From NCBI GenBank assembly GCA_020848035.1, contig JADLAX010000065.1, positions 62,001-126,000 of the forward strand: a DNA stretch of 64,000 nucleotides. Reading direction: 5' to 3'. Source of the DNA: Anaerolineae bacterium (GTDB taxonomy: Bacteria; Chloroflexota; Anaerolineae; Promineifilales; Promineifilaceae). A model generated the notes under the pieces. The model was not told the DNA's origin. It was given only the letters and a program-made list of their open reading frames with translations, and did no database searches. Below are positions 25,116 to 34,308 of this stretch, piece by piece (position 1 is the stretch's first letter; the number at the start of each line of letters is the position of its first letter). Made by a program: the position numbers and the translations under genes.

Positions 25116-27905
25116 ATGAAGCGTATTGGTACTTTTTGGATTGTTTTGCTGGTCATTTTTGGCCTGGCGTTTGTGTTTTTTTTGCCGCTGGTGCTGGCCC
25201 AAAGTGAAGGGCGTTCTGAGGCAGTGGTGAGTGGTACGGCCGTTCCCCCCACCGTTGCCCCGCCCACCCTCGTCACCGATATCAACACGGCCCCGCTTGG
25301 CTCGGAGCCTTACGGCTACTTTAAGCTGGGTAACCAGATTTACTTCAGCGCCAGAGACGATCAGCATGGGCGAGAGCTGTGGGTGAGGGACGAAACCGTG
25401 CCCGGTGCCCGGCTGGTCAAAGATCTCTACCCCGGCCCGGTGCACAGCGATGCCTACCCGATGCAGTCGCTTAATGGCCAGCTGGTGCTGCTGGCCACCG
25501 ATGAAACGCACGGCCGTGAATTGTGGCTGAGCGATGGCACCGACAGCGGCACGGTTTTGCTGAAAGACATCAATCCCGGCCCGCAATCCTCTTACATCCC
25601 GACGATGGTGGTGTTTAACAACCAGCTGGTGTTTGCCGCCTACGATGGCAGCCACGGTGTTGAGCTGTGGATTAGCGATGGCACCACTGATGGCACGGTT
25701 CTGCTGGCTGATATTTTTCCGGGCGCGTTTGCGTCGGATCCCGAAAACTTTGTGGCCATGGGCGGGTATCTCTACTTCAAGGCCTCCGATGGGGTGCACG
25801 GTACCGAATTGTGGCGCACCGATGGCACATCCGGCGGCACTTCCCTGGTTGTTGATCTGAATCCAGGGATCACCTCCTCTTTGTCGTCTGATGAAATTGT
25901 GACCAACGGCAGCCTGCTCTTTCTTTCGGCCGAGGGCAGCAGCAGCAGTGGCTATGAATTGTGGGTTTCTGATGGCACCAGCGCCGGAACCGATCAGATC
26001 GAAATCCGGCCGGGAGCCTCTGATGCTTCGCCAGTTTATAAAACGGTCATGGGCAACGGCATTGTTTTTGCCGCCAACGATGGGGTGAACGGCGGGGAGC
26101 TGTGGCGTAGTGATGGCACCCCCGGCGGCACCTTTATGATTAAGGATGTTTATCCTGGCCCTTCCTCATCCAGTGTGCAGAGAATTGTGGTGGCTGACGG
26201 CCAGATTTTCTTTTCGGCGTATGAAAACACACATGGCCGAGAGCTGTGGGTGTCGGATGGAACGGCCGTTGGCACCCAACTCGTGCTAGATATTGACCCA
26301 GGCACCGCCAGCAGCTCACCGGTTGACTTTTCGGTGGTCAACGACCAGCTCTTTTTTACGGCCGTTACCAGCAGCACCGGCCGTGAGCTGTGGATCAGCG
26401 ACGGCACTTCTGCCGGGACTACCCTGGTCCAGGATATTTTCCCCGGCAGTCAGTCCAGCGGACTTGTCAGCTTGAAGCCGCTGGCCAACTCGCTGATCTT
26501 CACCGCCAATGATGGGGTGCATGGCAAGGAGATGTGGCGCAGCGATGGCACCCCGGCCGAAACCAAGTTAGTGGTCGATATTGCCGACTCCTTTACAGAC
26601 AACGCCTGGCCCTTCGACATCACCCCGTTTGGTGATGGGGTGATGTTCCGTGGCGATGATGGCGTACACGGCTACGAGCTGTGGTTTAGCGATGGCACAG
26701 CGACCGGCACGGAGATGGTGGCCGACATAAATCCTGGTCCCGAATACAGCGGCACCGGCAGTTCCACGTATGCCGAACTGGACGGCACTTTCTACTTTAC
26801 CGCCCTTACCCCGGCCAACGGCACCGAGCTGTGGCGTACCCAGGGGGACGCGGCCACCACGCAGTTGGTCAAAGATGTTCGTCCCGGCATTGTTTCGGCC
26901 GACATCGTGGAGCTGATCACCTTTGGCGCGTACGTCTACTTTGCGGCCAATGATGGCGTGTTTGGCCAGGAACTGTGGCGCACCGATGGTACGGCCGTAA
27001 ACACCACCCGCTTCACCGATATCTACCCCGGTCTATCTGGCGCTGAGCCGTTTGACTTAACCATCGTTGGCTCGCGCCTCTTTTTTGTGGCCAACGACGG
27101 CGTGCACGGCGCGGAGCTGTGGTCGACCGATGGCACACCCTCTGGCACCGCCCTGGTGAAGGACATCAACGCCGATCCAGACGATTCAGACATTCGCTAC
27201 CTGACGGCCGTTGCCGGGCGGCTTTACTTTGCGGCCAATGATGGCAGCACCGGCTGGGAGCTGTGGACCTCGGACGGCACCAGCGCCGGCACCACGCGGG
27301 TTATGGACATTTACCCCGGCACCGACAGCGCCTACCCGGATAAATTAACGGCCGTCAACGACCTGCTCTACTTCTCGGCTGATGATGGCGTGCATGGGCA
27401 CGAACTATGGGTCAGCGACGGTACCCAGGCCGGGACGCGGCTGGTGAAAGATATTGATGACGGTGTGTCAGGCTCAGATCCGGATTGGTTAACGGCCGTT
27501 AACGACCGGCTCTACTTCTCGGCTGACGACGGCACACACAACCACGAGCTGTGGGTCTCCGACGGCAGCGAGGCGGGGACGTACATGGTGAAAGACATTT
27601 TTGTAGGCTCAGATGGCGGCTACCCCTATCTGATCACCCACCTGACGGAAGGCACCATCCTCTTTGCGGCCCTGCGCGACGATCCCACCGGGGAGGAGTT
27701 GTGGATTTCGGACGGTACCGAGGCCGGCACTGTGCTGCTAGCGGACATGACGCCGCAGCCTTACGAATCATTCTCTCCATCGGAAATTGTGGTGGTCAAC
27801 GGCCGGGCCTTTGTCGACGGCGAACATCCAATCCTGGGCGGCGAGCTGTGGCTTGTGGAATTCGGCCGTACTTACCAGGTTTATTTACCCAACATTATCA
27901 AATAA
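25116..27905 (+). CDS. Secreted ELWxxDGT-repeat protein with YLP C-terminal tag
   Basis: The start is ATG 25116. An in-frame TTG lies at 25098. A signal peptide (KRIGTFWIVLLVIFGLAFVFFLPLVLAQ) ends near residue 28. About 17 units of the ELWxxDGT repeat follow, each roughly 45-50 residues, for example GRELWLSDGTDSGT and GVELWISDGTTDGT, with PG and YF(S/A)A(D/N)DG between them. The repeat fills the protein and should form a beta-propeller or solenoid. The C-terminus is VYLPNIIK, matching the ends of three other proteins in this island. It is a surface or exported protein. The ligand is unknown. Confidence 0.9.
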   Translation: MKRIGTFWIVLLVIFGLAFVFFLPLVLAQSEGRSEAVVSGTAVPPTVAPPTLVTDINTAPLGSEPYGYFKLGNQIYFSARDDQHGRELWVRDETVPGARLVKDLYPGPVHSDAYPMQSLNGQLVLLATDETHGRELWLSDGTDSGTVLLKDINPGPQSSYIPTMVVFNNQLVFAAYDGSHGVELWISDGTTDGTVLLADIFPGAFASDPENFVAMGGYLYFKASDGVHGTELWRTDGTSGGTSLVVDLNPGITSSLSSDEIVTNGSLLFLSAEGSSSSGYELWVSDGTSAGTDQIEIRPGASDASPVYKTVMGNGIVFAANDGVNGGELWRSDGTPGGTFMIKDVYPGPSSSSVQRIVVADGQIFFSAYENTHGRELWVSDGTAVGTQLVLDIDPGTASSSPVDFSVVNDQLFFTAVTSSTGRELWISDGTSAGTTLVQDIFPGSQSSGLVSLKPLANSLIFTANDGVHGKEMWRSDGTPAETKLVVDIADSFTDNAWPFDITPFGDGVMFRGDDGVHGYELWFSDGTATGTEMVADINPGPEYSGTGSSTYAELDGTFYFTALTPANGTELWRTQGDAATTQLVKDVRPGIVSADIVELITFGAYVYFAANDGVFGQELWRTDGTAVNTTRFTDIYPGLSGAEPFDLTIVGSRLFFVANDGVHGAELWSTDGTPSGTALVKDINADPDDSDIRYLTAVAGRLYFAANDGSTGWELWTSDGTSAGTTRVMDIYPGTDSAYPDKLTAVNDLLYFSADDGVHGHELWVSDGTQAGTRLVKDIDDGVSGSDPDWLTAVNDRLYFSADDGTHNHELWVSDGSEAGTYMVKDIFVGSDGGYPYLITHLTEGTILFAALRDDPTGEELWISDGTEAGTVLLADMTPQPYESFSPSEIVVVNGRAFVDGEHPILGGELWLVEFGRTYQVYLPNIIK

Positions 27906-28012
27906 AGGCTCTTTGGGAATTCAGGGGGTTTACAGCCCGTGGTGCGTGAAACGTGACCAGAGGGCCATCACGTTTCACGCCAGACCCCACGAAATCCTGA
28001 AGACCCATCAAA
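27904..28012 (-). repeat. 110-bp structured repeat built on CGTTTCACG, copy B
   Basis: The reverse complement reproduces 7457-7575 in order (GGGTCTTCAGGATTTC, GGCGTGAAACGTGA, TCACGTTTCACGC, GGGCTGTAAACCCCCTGAATTC, AAGAGCC). Its end overlaps the stop region of the ELWxxDGT gene. Confidence 0.85.
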
Positions 28013-28034
28013 TAAATTGGTTCAGGAGCATTGC

Positions 28035-29747
28035 ATGAAAAGCAAACACACGACTTTTCGCCCTGGGTGGCTGATGGGTTGGCTGGTGGTGGGTGTGGTG
28101 GCGGTAACGGCCGTTTTCATCGCCCCCGTGCACGCCACCGACATCACCGTTACCACCACGGCCGACGAAGTGAACAGCGACGGCGACTGCTCGCTGCGCG
28201 AGGCGGTGATTGCGGCCAATGGGGATACGGCCGTTGATGCCTGCCCGGCGGGGAATGGGGCCGATACCATCATCCTGCCCGCCGGGGAATTCATCTTCAG
28301 CCTGGCGGGCAGCAGCGAAAACGGCGCGCTCACCGGCGACCTCGATATTTTGGACGATTTAACCATCATCGGTGCCGGGGCCAATGACACGTTTATCAAC
28401 GCCAATAATCTGGATCGTGTTTTTGAAATACTCAACAGCAGCCAGGTGCGGCTGGTGCGGTTGACGGCGCGCGGTGGTAACAGCGGTATCGTATCTGGTG
28501 GCAATACGCGCCTCTCCGGTGGTACGACGTTGACGCTGGAATTTGTGCGCATTAGCGATACGGCCGTTGATACCTCAGCCGCCCTCTACGTCATAAACGG
28601 TGCCACGCTAAATATTTATACCAGCCGCATCGAAAACAATCTCTCTGGCGGTATTTTTGTGCAGGGCGGTGGTGTGGTCGTTGTCTATAACAGCAGCATT
28701 AGCGGCAATGTCAATGCCGTGGGCAGCGGGGCGGGATTGTCTTCCGGCGGTACCGTTACCCTGGTGAATAGTACGCTAAGCGGCAACAGCGCGGGATTTT
28801 CTGGCGGGGCTATCAACAGTTCAGGAACTTTCAATTTATACAATGTGACGGTTGCCCAAAATACCGGAGGCACATCGGGTGTTGCTGGCAGTGGGGCGGG
28901 AATTAGCCTGGTGGGCGGAACGGCCGTCCTGCGCAACAGCATCGTGGCCGACAATGTGTTGGCGACCGGTGGTCCAAGCGTGGATTGTGCCGGTACCATC
29001 GTCAGCGAAGGGTATAACCTTATTGAAACTCAGACGGGCTGCACGATTACCGGCGATACCACCACCAATATTCTCGGCCAGGATCCGATGCTGGACGTGC
29101 TCGGTGGTAATGGCGGCGGCACGCAAACCCATGCGCTGCTGGCGGGCAGCCCGGCCATCAATGCGGCCAATCCGGGTGGCTGCCTTGATGGCCATAACAC
29201 CCTGCTCACCACCGACCAGCGGGCCTACCGGCGCAATGGCACCTGCGACATCGGCGCATTCGAGGCCAACTCGCCAGGCCCCGCCACGCCAACCCCCACC
29301 CTGACGGCCACCGCCACCAACACGCTCCCGCCTACCGCCACGGCCACGCCAACCCTCACCAGTACGTCTACCGCCACACCAACCCGTACCCCCAGCCCCA
29401 CCGGGACAACGGTGCCGCCAACCAGCACGTCTACAGCTACCCCCACGCGCACGCCCAGCCCAACTGGAACAACAGTGCCGCCCACCAGCACGTCTACGGC
29501 CACACCCACGCGCACGCCCAGCCCAACTGGCACTTTCTTACCGCCCACCAGCACGCCGACGCGTACGCCCAGCCCAACTGGTACCCTCGTGCCGCCCACC
29601 AGCACCGCCACCGCCACCCCGACGCGGACCGCTGGCCCCACCGCCACCGCCACCGCCACGCTGCTGCCGGGCGTCACCCCCACCGCCACCCCGGACCCCT
29701 CGCAAACGGCCGATTTCTTTGTCTATCTGCCGTTTGTCATCCGGTAG
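28035..29747 (+). CDS. Secreted CSLREA beta-helix protein with Thr/Pro stalk and YLP tag
   Basis: ATG 28035 has CAGGAG six bases upstream. A signal peptide ([24 protein letters not shown]) ends near residue 36. Next comes the CSLREA entry module ([19 protein letters not shown] ... [10 protein letters not shown]), then a right-handed parallel beta-helix region (about 90-370) with repeated SGGxxxxNSxxxxN turns. A long Thr/Ser/Pro linker of tandem [11 protein letters not shown] units (about 420-560) forms a stalk. The end is VYLPFVIR. This layout suits a surface-attached adhesin or polysaccharide-binding protein. No catalytic lyase residues could be identified. Confidence 0.9.
   Translation: MKSKHTTFRPGWLMGWLVVGVVAVTAVFIAPVHATDITVTTTADEVNSDGDCSLREAVIAANGDTAVDACPAGNGADTIILPAGEFIFSLAGSSENGALTGDLDILDDLTIIGAGANDTFINANNLDRVFEILNSSQVRLVRLTARGGNSGIVSGGNTRLSGGTTLTLEFVRISDTAVDTSAALYVINGATLNIYTSRIENNLSGGIFVQGGGVVVVYNSSISGNVNAVGSGAGLSSGGTVTLVNSTLSGNSAGFSGGAINSSGTFNLYNVTVAQNTGGTSGVAGSGAGISLVGGTAVLRNSIVADNVLATGGPSVDCAGTIVSEGYNLIETQTGCTITGDTTTNILGQDPMLDVLGGNGGGTQTHALLAGSPAINAANPGGCLDGHNTLLTTDQRAYRRNGTCDIGAFEANSPGPATPTPTLTATATNTLPPTATATPTLTSTSTATPTRTPSPTGTTVPPTSTSTATPTRTPSPTGTTVPPTSTSTATPTRTPSPTGTFLPPTSTPTRTPSPTGTLVPPTSTATATPTRTAGPTATATATLLPGVTPTATPDPSQTADFFVYLPFVIR
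29341..29640 (+). repeat. In-frame tandem repeat encoding the [18 protein letters not shown] stalk
   Basis: About five imperfect units of 54-60 bp (ACCCCCACGCGCACGCCC-type) stand in a row inside the CSLREA gene. Copy number is likely to vary between strains by slippage or recombination. Confidence 0.85.
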
Positions 29748-29786
29748 CCCGTTGTGGATTCGCGCCGACAGGCAGCTTTATGGAAA

Positions 29787-29850
29787 TAGATGTTAGTGGC
29801 TGGTGGTTAGTGGCTTGGACTAGCCACTAGCCACTAACAACCAGCTACTT
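29787..29850. repeat. Word-type hairpin: TTAGTGGCTGG / CCACTAGCCACTAAC
   Basis: Arms of GTGGCTGGTGGTTAGTGGCT face AGCCACTAGCCACTAACAAC. The element fills the spacer before the next CSLREA gene, ending at AAGGAG (29853-29858). Confidence 0.65.
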
Positions 29851-29869
29851 ATAAGGAGTATTGGAACGT

Positions 29870-31210
29870 ATGAATGCCAAAAACCTTTTTCACCTGGGAC
29901 TATTGTTGTTTTTGCTGGCCGTGGGCGGCTGGGGCGCTACGGCCGTTTTCACCCCCCTCGTTTACGCCAACACCATCACCGTCACCACCACCGTCGACGA
30001 GGTGAACAACGACGGCGACTGCTCCCTGCGCGAAGCGGTGCTGGCGGCCAATGGGGATACGGCCGTTGACGCCTGCAGCGCGGGCAGTGGGGCCGACGTC
30101 ATCACCCTGCCCCCAGGCACCTACACCCTCAGCCTGGCCGGCACGGGCGAAAATGCCGCCCAAACCGGCGACCTGGACCTGGTAGGCAGCGTCACCATCA
30201 ACGGTGGCGGCATGCACAACAGCGTCATCGACGGCGCTGACCTTGACCGTATTTTTGATGTCCTGAGCAGCGCCCAGGTCACCCTCAACGATCTCACCGT
30301 GCGCAACGGCAGCTCGACCTCCGGCGGGGGCATCAATGTGTCCGGGGCGCTCACCTTAAGCGACAGCCGCGTCACGGCCAACACCGCGACCAGCTTTGGT
30401 GGTGGCCTTGCCGCCAGCGGCACGGTCACCGTCACCCACAGCCGCATCGATGGCAACCAATCCACCGGCGGCGGCGGCATCTTCATCAGCTTTAACCCGG
30501 CGCTCATCCGCAACAGCGAAATCAGTGGCAATACCGTCACCGGCGTCGGCGGGGGTGTTTACAGTTCTGGCGCGCTGGACCTGGTGAACAGCACCCTCAG
30601 CGGCAATATGGCCGGAGACGGCGGCGGTGGTCTGGCCGTCGTGGAAAGCAACAACAACCACCTCTACAACGTCACCATCAGCAACAATACGGCCGATTCC
30701 GACAGCGACGACGACGGCGACGGCGGTGGCATGCTCCTGGCGGGCGGCACAACGGCCGTTAATATCGTCGTCAGCGGCAATACCGACAACAGCCCCGGCG
30801 AGAAACGCCCCGATTGTTCCGGCTCGCTAAACAGCCAGGGATACAACCTCATTACCACCATCACCGGCTGCACCATCAACGGCACCACCACCGGCAACCT
30901 CACCGGGGTGGATGCCCTTCTGGGACCGCTGCAAAACAACGGCGGACCCACCCACACCCACGCCCTGTTGGCGGGCAGCCCGGCCATCAATGCCGGTAAT
31001 CCCGGCGGCTGCCGCGACCAAGACGATTTACCGCTGGGCACCGACCAGCGCGACTTTAGCCGCCCGGCCAACGGCAGCCCGCTGTGTGACATGGGGGCAT
31101 ACGAGGCCGGGGCCAGCGAAGCGCCCACGCCGACGCCAACCGCCACCCTGGTGCCGACCATTGCCTTTACCCCAGACCACTGGAACTACCTGCCGCTCAT
31201 TCAAAAATAA
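29870..31210 (+). CDS. Secreted CSLREA beta-helix protein with YLP tag
   Basis: The start is ATG 29870 with AAGGAG 11 bases upstream. TTG 29861 is closer to it but less likely. The 446-residue protein has a signal peptide ending near VYA, the CSLREA module ([31 protein letters not shown]), and a beta-helix region rich in NSxISGN turns. [13 protein letters not shown] loop may bind calcium. The C-terminus is NYLPLIQK. It is a close paralogue of the preceding gene ([10 protein letters not shown] is identical), but with a short TPTPTAT linker in place of the long stalk. Confidence 0.9.
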   Translation: MNAKNLFHLGLLLFLLAVGGWGATAVFTPLVYANTITVTTTVDEVNNDGDCSLREAVLAANGDTAVDACSAGSGADVITLPPGTYTLSLAGTGENAAQTGDLDLVGSVTINGGGMHNSVIDGADLDRIFDVLSSAQVTLNDLTVRNGSSTSGGGINVSGALTLSDSRVTANTATSFGGGLAASGTVTVTHSRIDGNQSTGGGGIFISFNPALIRNSEISGNTVTGVGGGVYSSGALDLVNSTLSGNMAGDGGGGLAVVESNNNHLYNVTISNNTADSDSDDDGDGGGMLLAGGTTAVNIVVSGNTDNSPGEKRPDCSGSLNSQGYNLITTITGCTINGTTTGNLTGVDALLGPLQNNGGPTHTHALLAGSPAINAGNPGGCRDQDDLPLGTDQRDFSRPANGSPLCDMGAYEAGASEAPTPTPTATLVPTIAFTPDHWNYLPLIQK

Positions 31211-31216
31211 CGTTTA

Positions 31217-31249
31217 GGTGCGACGCACTTCTCACGTGCGTCGCACCTG
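31217..31249 (+). repeat. GTGCGACGCAC hairpin
   Basis: AGGTGCGACGCAC, a seven-base loop and GTGCGTCGCACCT form a perfect 13-bp stem between two genes. No T-run follows, so it is a structured repeat or RNA-stability element rather than a standard terminator. Confidence 0.7.
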
Positions 31250-31270
31250 CTAAAAACAGGAGAGTAAACC

Positions 31271-31696
31271 ATGAAACCGATTTTGATTTTGCTCAGTTTG
31301 CTGGGCCTGACGGCCGTATTCCTCACCGCCTGCGAAGGCGAGCCAGACCCCATTCCCGCGACCATCGCCGACCTGTGCACGATGGAAGCAAACACCTGGG
31401 TGCTCGTCGAGGGCCAATTTAGCCTGCCCACCTTCCTCACCTGCCAGGAAGGCAAATGCCGCCTCAACTTCGGCGGGGGCGGCAGCGGCATCATGGCCGA
31501 CATGCGCGCCAGCGATAATCCCCGGGCCAACATGCTCCAAATGCCGCCAGAACAGTACACCGCTGCCGACCTCAGCTTTGTCTTGGATGACGAAACGCTG
31601 GCCGATGGCAATACGGTGGTGTCGGTGATGGGGCGGGTGAAACGGCCGTCTGACACCAGCTGTTACCTCGATGTGTCATCGGTGAGCTTGCCCTAA
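31271..31696 (+). CDS. Small lipoprotein of unknown function
   Basis: ATG 31271 has AGGAGAG nine bases upstream. The 141-residue protein has a lipoprotein signal peptide (KPILILLSLLGLTAVFLTAC, lipobox LTAC). The mature part has four cysteines besides the lipid-modified one (DLCTMEA, FLTCQEGKC, TSCYLDV), probably two disulfides, and an N-terminal VLVEGQFSLP strand suggestive of an OB-fold or beta-barrel. It lies in the surface-protein island, but has no YLP tag. Confidence 0.78.
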   Translation: MKPILILLSLLGLTAVFLTACEGEPDPIPATIADLCTMEANTWVLVEGQFSLPTFLTCQEGKCRLNFGGGGSGIMADMRASDNPRANMLQMPPEQYTAADLSFVLDDETLADGNTVVSVMGRVKRPSDTSCYLDVSSVSLP

Positions 31697-31724
31697 CATC
31701 ATTTACCCACAGGAGGACCGTCGG

Positions 31725-31997
31725 ATGCCGCGCTACCTTGTCGAACAAACCTTTCCCGATGGGCTGCCGCTGTCGCTAGATGAGCGCGGCGCCCGGCTGT
31801 GCCTCCACATCATCCACAACAACGCCCTCGACGACGTGACCTGGATCATTTCCTACGTCACACCCGATCGGCAAAAGGTCTTTTACATTTGTGATGCCCC
31901 ATCGCCAGAAGCGATTCGTCGCGCCGGGCTGCGCAACCAACAGCCCATCGATCGCATCACCGAGGTGCGCATTCTTGACCCATATTTTTTATTGTAG
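31725..31997 (+). CDS. DUF4242-type small protein
   Basis: The 90-residue protein resembles the DUF4242 (SCO4226-like) ferredoxin-fold family: MPRYLVEQTFPDGL, then VTWIISYVTPDRQKVFYICDAPSPEAIRRAG and ITEVRILDPY. SCO4226 binds nickel in Streptomyces, but metal ligands are not evident here. AGGAGG lies a few bases before the ATG. It sits 28 bp after the lipoprotein gene and 10 bp before the next, which suggests co-transcription. Confidence 0.75.
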   Translation: MPRYLVEQTFPDGLPLSLDERGARLCLHIIHNNALDDVTWIISYVTPDRQKVFYICDAPSPEAIRRAGLRNQQPIDRITEVRILDPYFLL

Positions 31998-32006
31998 GCG
32001 GAACTT

Positions 32007-33542
32007 ATGAATGGCTTTACTGAATCAACCACAACTTTGACCCCCGGCGCTTCTCGGCCGAGAGAGGTGAACAAGTTCATCTCTCGAATGACGGCCGTTG
32101 CCCTGACCGTACTTCTGACCTTGCTGGGGGCGGTTCATCTGCTGCGCAGCCTGGGTCACATCCAGACCGCCGCCGCGCTGCCAGCGGCCACCTTCACCGT
32201 TAGCACCCTCAACGACAGCGGCGCGGGGTCGCTGCGCCAGGCCATCCTCAATGCCAACGCCACCACCGGTCCAGACGTGATCCAGATTACGGCCGTTGGC
32301 ACCCTCCAGCTTCTCAGCGCCCTGCCGATCATTACCGAGACGGTCACCATTCAGGGGCCGGGCATGAGCCAGCTGGCCGTGGCGGGTGGCAGCGGCTTTC
32401 GTGTGTTTGAGAGTACGGCCGTTCCCCTCACCGTCACCGACCTCACCGTGCAAAATGGCGCGCCCGCCAGCGATCCCGGCGGCGGCATTCGCAGCCTGGG
32501 CACGCTCACCCTCACCAACGTAGCCGTTTTAAGCAACACCACCCCGGTGCGCGGCGGTGGTGTATTCGTAGACGGGGCAGCGTGGATTGTGAACGGCCGT
32601 TTCGAGAACAATCGCGCCCTGGGCGGCACGGGCGGTGGGCTGCAATCCAACGGCCGTGCCCTGGTCACCGGAACGCTGTTCATCAGCAATACATCAACGG
32701 CACAGGGCGGTGGGGCGCATATAGCGACCTACTCCGTGGTGCGTGATGCCTATTTTGAGCAAAATCGTTCGCTCTTGGCCAACGGCGGCGGTCTGTACGC
32801 CAGTGGCATTGTCACCCTGGTTAATGCGTCCGTCATCAGCAACACCGCGTTTAGTGATGGCGGCGGCATGCTCGCTTTTGGTCAGGCCCACGTCTACAAC
32901 TCTCGCTTTATCAACAACGTGTGCGCCGACCAGGGCGGCGGCATGTATGTAGGCAGCTTCCTCACGGTGAAGCAAACGGCGTTTGTGGGTAATCGGGGCG
33001 GGCGCGGCGGCGCGATTTTCCACGGGGCGCTCAACGGGCTGCTGGAAAACAGCTTGCTGGCTGAAAACACGGCCACAAATCTGGGCGACCAGATGTTTAT
33101 CAACAGCACGTACCCGGTGACGCTGAACCATGTAACGGCCGTTGGCACCACTGGCGGCATGGGCACAGGTTTCCACGTCACCAACACCCCGCTGCTCATC
33201 ACCAACACCATCATCGCCAGCCACACGCTGGGCATCAACAACCTCAACGGCAGCGTGACCGAGGAGTACAACCTCTTTTTTGGCAACGGCACCGACATTC
33301 AAGGCGCGGCTTCGGGAGGTGCCCACACCCTCACGGATGATCCCCGGTTTGCTAATCCAGCCGCCGCCAACTACCACCTGCGCTATGACTCGCCCGCCAT
33401 CGACGCGGGCAGCGATACCGGCCTTTTGCTGGATTACGACGGCGATGTACGGCCGCGTGATAACGGTTTCGACATCGGCTTTGATGAAGGCAGCTTACTG
33501 CCGCCGCCCAAAGAACTTTACCTGCCGCTTGTAACCCGTTAA
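32007..33542 (+). CDS. Secreted beta-helix protein with YLP tag
   Basis: The 511-residue protein has a late signal peptide (hydrophobic TAVALTVLLTLLGAVHLL at about 29-46) after a polar N-terminus of 28 residues. It has a CSLREA-like entry without the exact motif (TFTVSTLNDSGAGSLRQAILNAN) and a beta-helix with GGG(I/V)xxxG and NNxxxGGG turns through about residue 470. The C-terminus is LYLPLVTR. It is the fourth YLP-ending protein of the island. Confidence 0.88.
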   Translation: MNGFTESTTTLTPGASRPREVNKFISRMTAVALTVLLTLLGAVHLLRSLGHIQTAAALPAATFTVSTLNDSGAGSLRQAILNANATTGPDVIQITAVGTLQLLSALPIITETVTIQGPGMSQLAVAGGSGFRVFESTAVPLTVTDLTVQNGAPASDPGGGIRSLGTLTLTNVAVLSNTTPVRGGGVFVDGAAWIVNGRFENNRALGGTGGGLQSNGRALVTGTLFISNTSTAQGGGAHIATYSVVRDAYFEQNRSLLANGGGLYASGIVTLVNASVISNTAFSDGGGMLAFGQAHVYNSRFINNVCADQGGGMYVGSFLTVKQTAFVGNRGGRGGAIFHGALNGLLENSLLAENTATNLGDQMFINSTYPVTLNHVTAVGTTGGMGTGFHVTNTPLLITNTIIASHTLGINNLNGSVTEEYNLFFGNGTDIQGAASGGAHTLTDDPRFANPAAANYHLRYDSPAIDAGSDTGLLLDYDGDVRPRDNGFDIGFDEGSLLPPPKELYLPLVTR

Positions 33543-33690
33543 ACACCCGGCCAGGCAAGTCGAGACTAAACTGGGTAAAAGCGAGACTTAATTTCTATTG
33601 AATGACAGCACAATAGAGGTAGCAATCAGAAAACGGACCAAAATCATCAATTCAGCAATCATCGAGACGCATTTTTAGGAGAACCGAATC

Positions 33691-33900
33691 ATGAGTAAAC
33701 CGCTAGCAGCATTTTATGGGCAAAAAAGTGTCAACCAGCCACAGCAGCCAAAGCCGCAGGAATACACCGTGTTGGGCGTCAACCAACCCCTGGTGGCCCC
33801 AGAGCCAGATCGTCTGCCGGAATCGTGGCCGATGGCCCTGCCTACTGCCAGCGGGCAGCGCAAATTTCGGTTGATGTTGCTGTTGAACAAATTCCTGTAA
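33691..33900 (+). CDS. Small peptide 2 of the MSK...LLLxKFL pair
   Basis: TTTTTAGGAG lies ten bases before ATG 33691. The 69-residue peptide begins MSKPLAAFYG, is rich in Gln and Pro in the middle (VNQPQQPKPQEY) and ends LPTASGQRKFRLMLLLNKFL. The C-terminal 20 residues match those of the peptide at 24782-24958 in spacing and in the LLLxKFL end, while the centres differ. A hairpin terminator follows at 33928. It closes the surface-protein island on its right side. Function is unknown. Confidence 0.65.
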   Translation: MSKPLAAFYGQKSVNQPQQPKPQEYTVLGVNQPLVAPEPDRLPESWPMALPTASGQRKFRLMLLLNKFL

Positions 33901-33927
33901 ATTTTTAGCTTGAAGAAGTTATAGAGC

Positions 33928-33963
33928 AGAAACGGCCGTTCCCTGGGACCGGCCGTTTTCATT
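33928..33963 (+). terminator. Hairpin terminator from paired ACGGCCGT-like motifs
   Basis: AGAAACGGCCGTTCCC faces GGGACCGGCCGTTTTC with two mismatches, followed by ATTTTG. It ends the small peptide transcript. Confidence 0.7.
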
Positions 33964-34182
33964 TTGCCAGCATTCAAAATTCGCCAAAGTATGACCTCAG
34001 CCCTGGTGCGTCGTCGCCTCGGCGCTTCGCGCCTGGCGACGCTACTTCGGATGGGTTTTTTCAGTTTTGGGGGTGTACCACCCCCAAAACTGAAAAAACC
34101 CCAAAAAAGTCCCCGCACGGGGTGCGCAGCACCCTCGTGCGGGTCAGCGACTTCGGTGGTCAAATTTTGAATGGCTGTTGTT
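33964..34182. other. Non-coding spacer with long hairpin
   Basis: Within the 408-bp spacer 33901-34308, a perfect inverted repeat of over 20 bp per arm (about 34051-34099) joins GGGTTTTTTCAGTTTTGGGG to its complement around a GTGTAC centre. GTCCCCGCACGG and CTCGTGCGGGTC form another stem beside it. On the minus strand, 33970-34040 reads RRRRTRAEVILWRIL, faintly like a DUF559 endonuclease helix, but no full gene is present. Confidence 0.5.
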
Positions 34183-34211
34183 TTGACAATCAAATAGGGG
34201 CGGGCTATAAT
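34183..34211 (+). promoter_or_regulatory. Consensus promoter of the ribosomal protein operon
   Basis: TTGACA (34183-34188) and TATAAT (34206-34211) are both perfect hexamers, 17 bp apart. A leader of about 90 nt precedes rplU. Confidence 0.88.
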
Positions 34212-34265
34212 CCCCGTTCGCGTCTGGGTTTTCTACCACTGCTCAGACAGCTTACCATTCACACG

Positions 34266-34297
34266 CCGGCATCTTTCCACAGGTGCTGGTTTTTTTT
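34266..34297 (+). promoter_or_regulatory. Candidate attenuator in rplU leader
   Basis: CCGGCATC and GGTGCTGG form an 8-bp stem with G-T pairs and an eight-base loop, followed by eight Ts and then at once by the ribosome-binding site GGAGG. Such a terminator in the leader could give feedback control by L21 or another ribosomal protein. Confidence 0.5.
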
Positions 34298-34308
34298 GGA
34301 GGTACAAC

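Noticed and set aside
29341-29640. Separate minus-strand Val/Gly-rich gene (29225-29689)
   Set aside because: It is the antisense of the Thr/Pro tandem repeat and has no independent support.
33970-34040. Minus-strand RRRRTRAEVILWRIL, resembling a DUF559 endonuclease helix
   Set aside because: The match is only about 15 residues, no catalytic core is present and the surrounding sequence is hairpin repeats, so it may be chance or a very old remnant.
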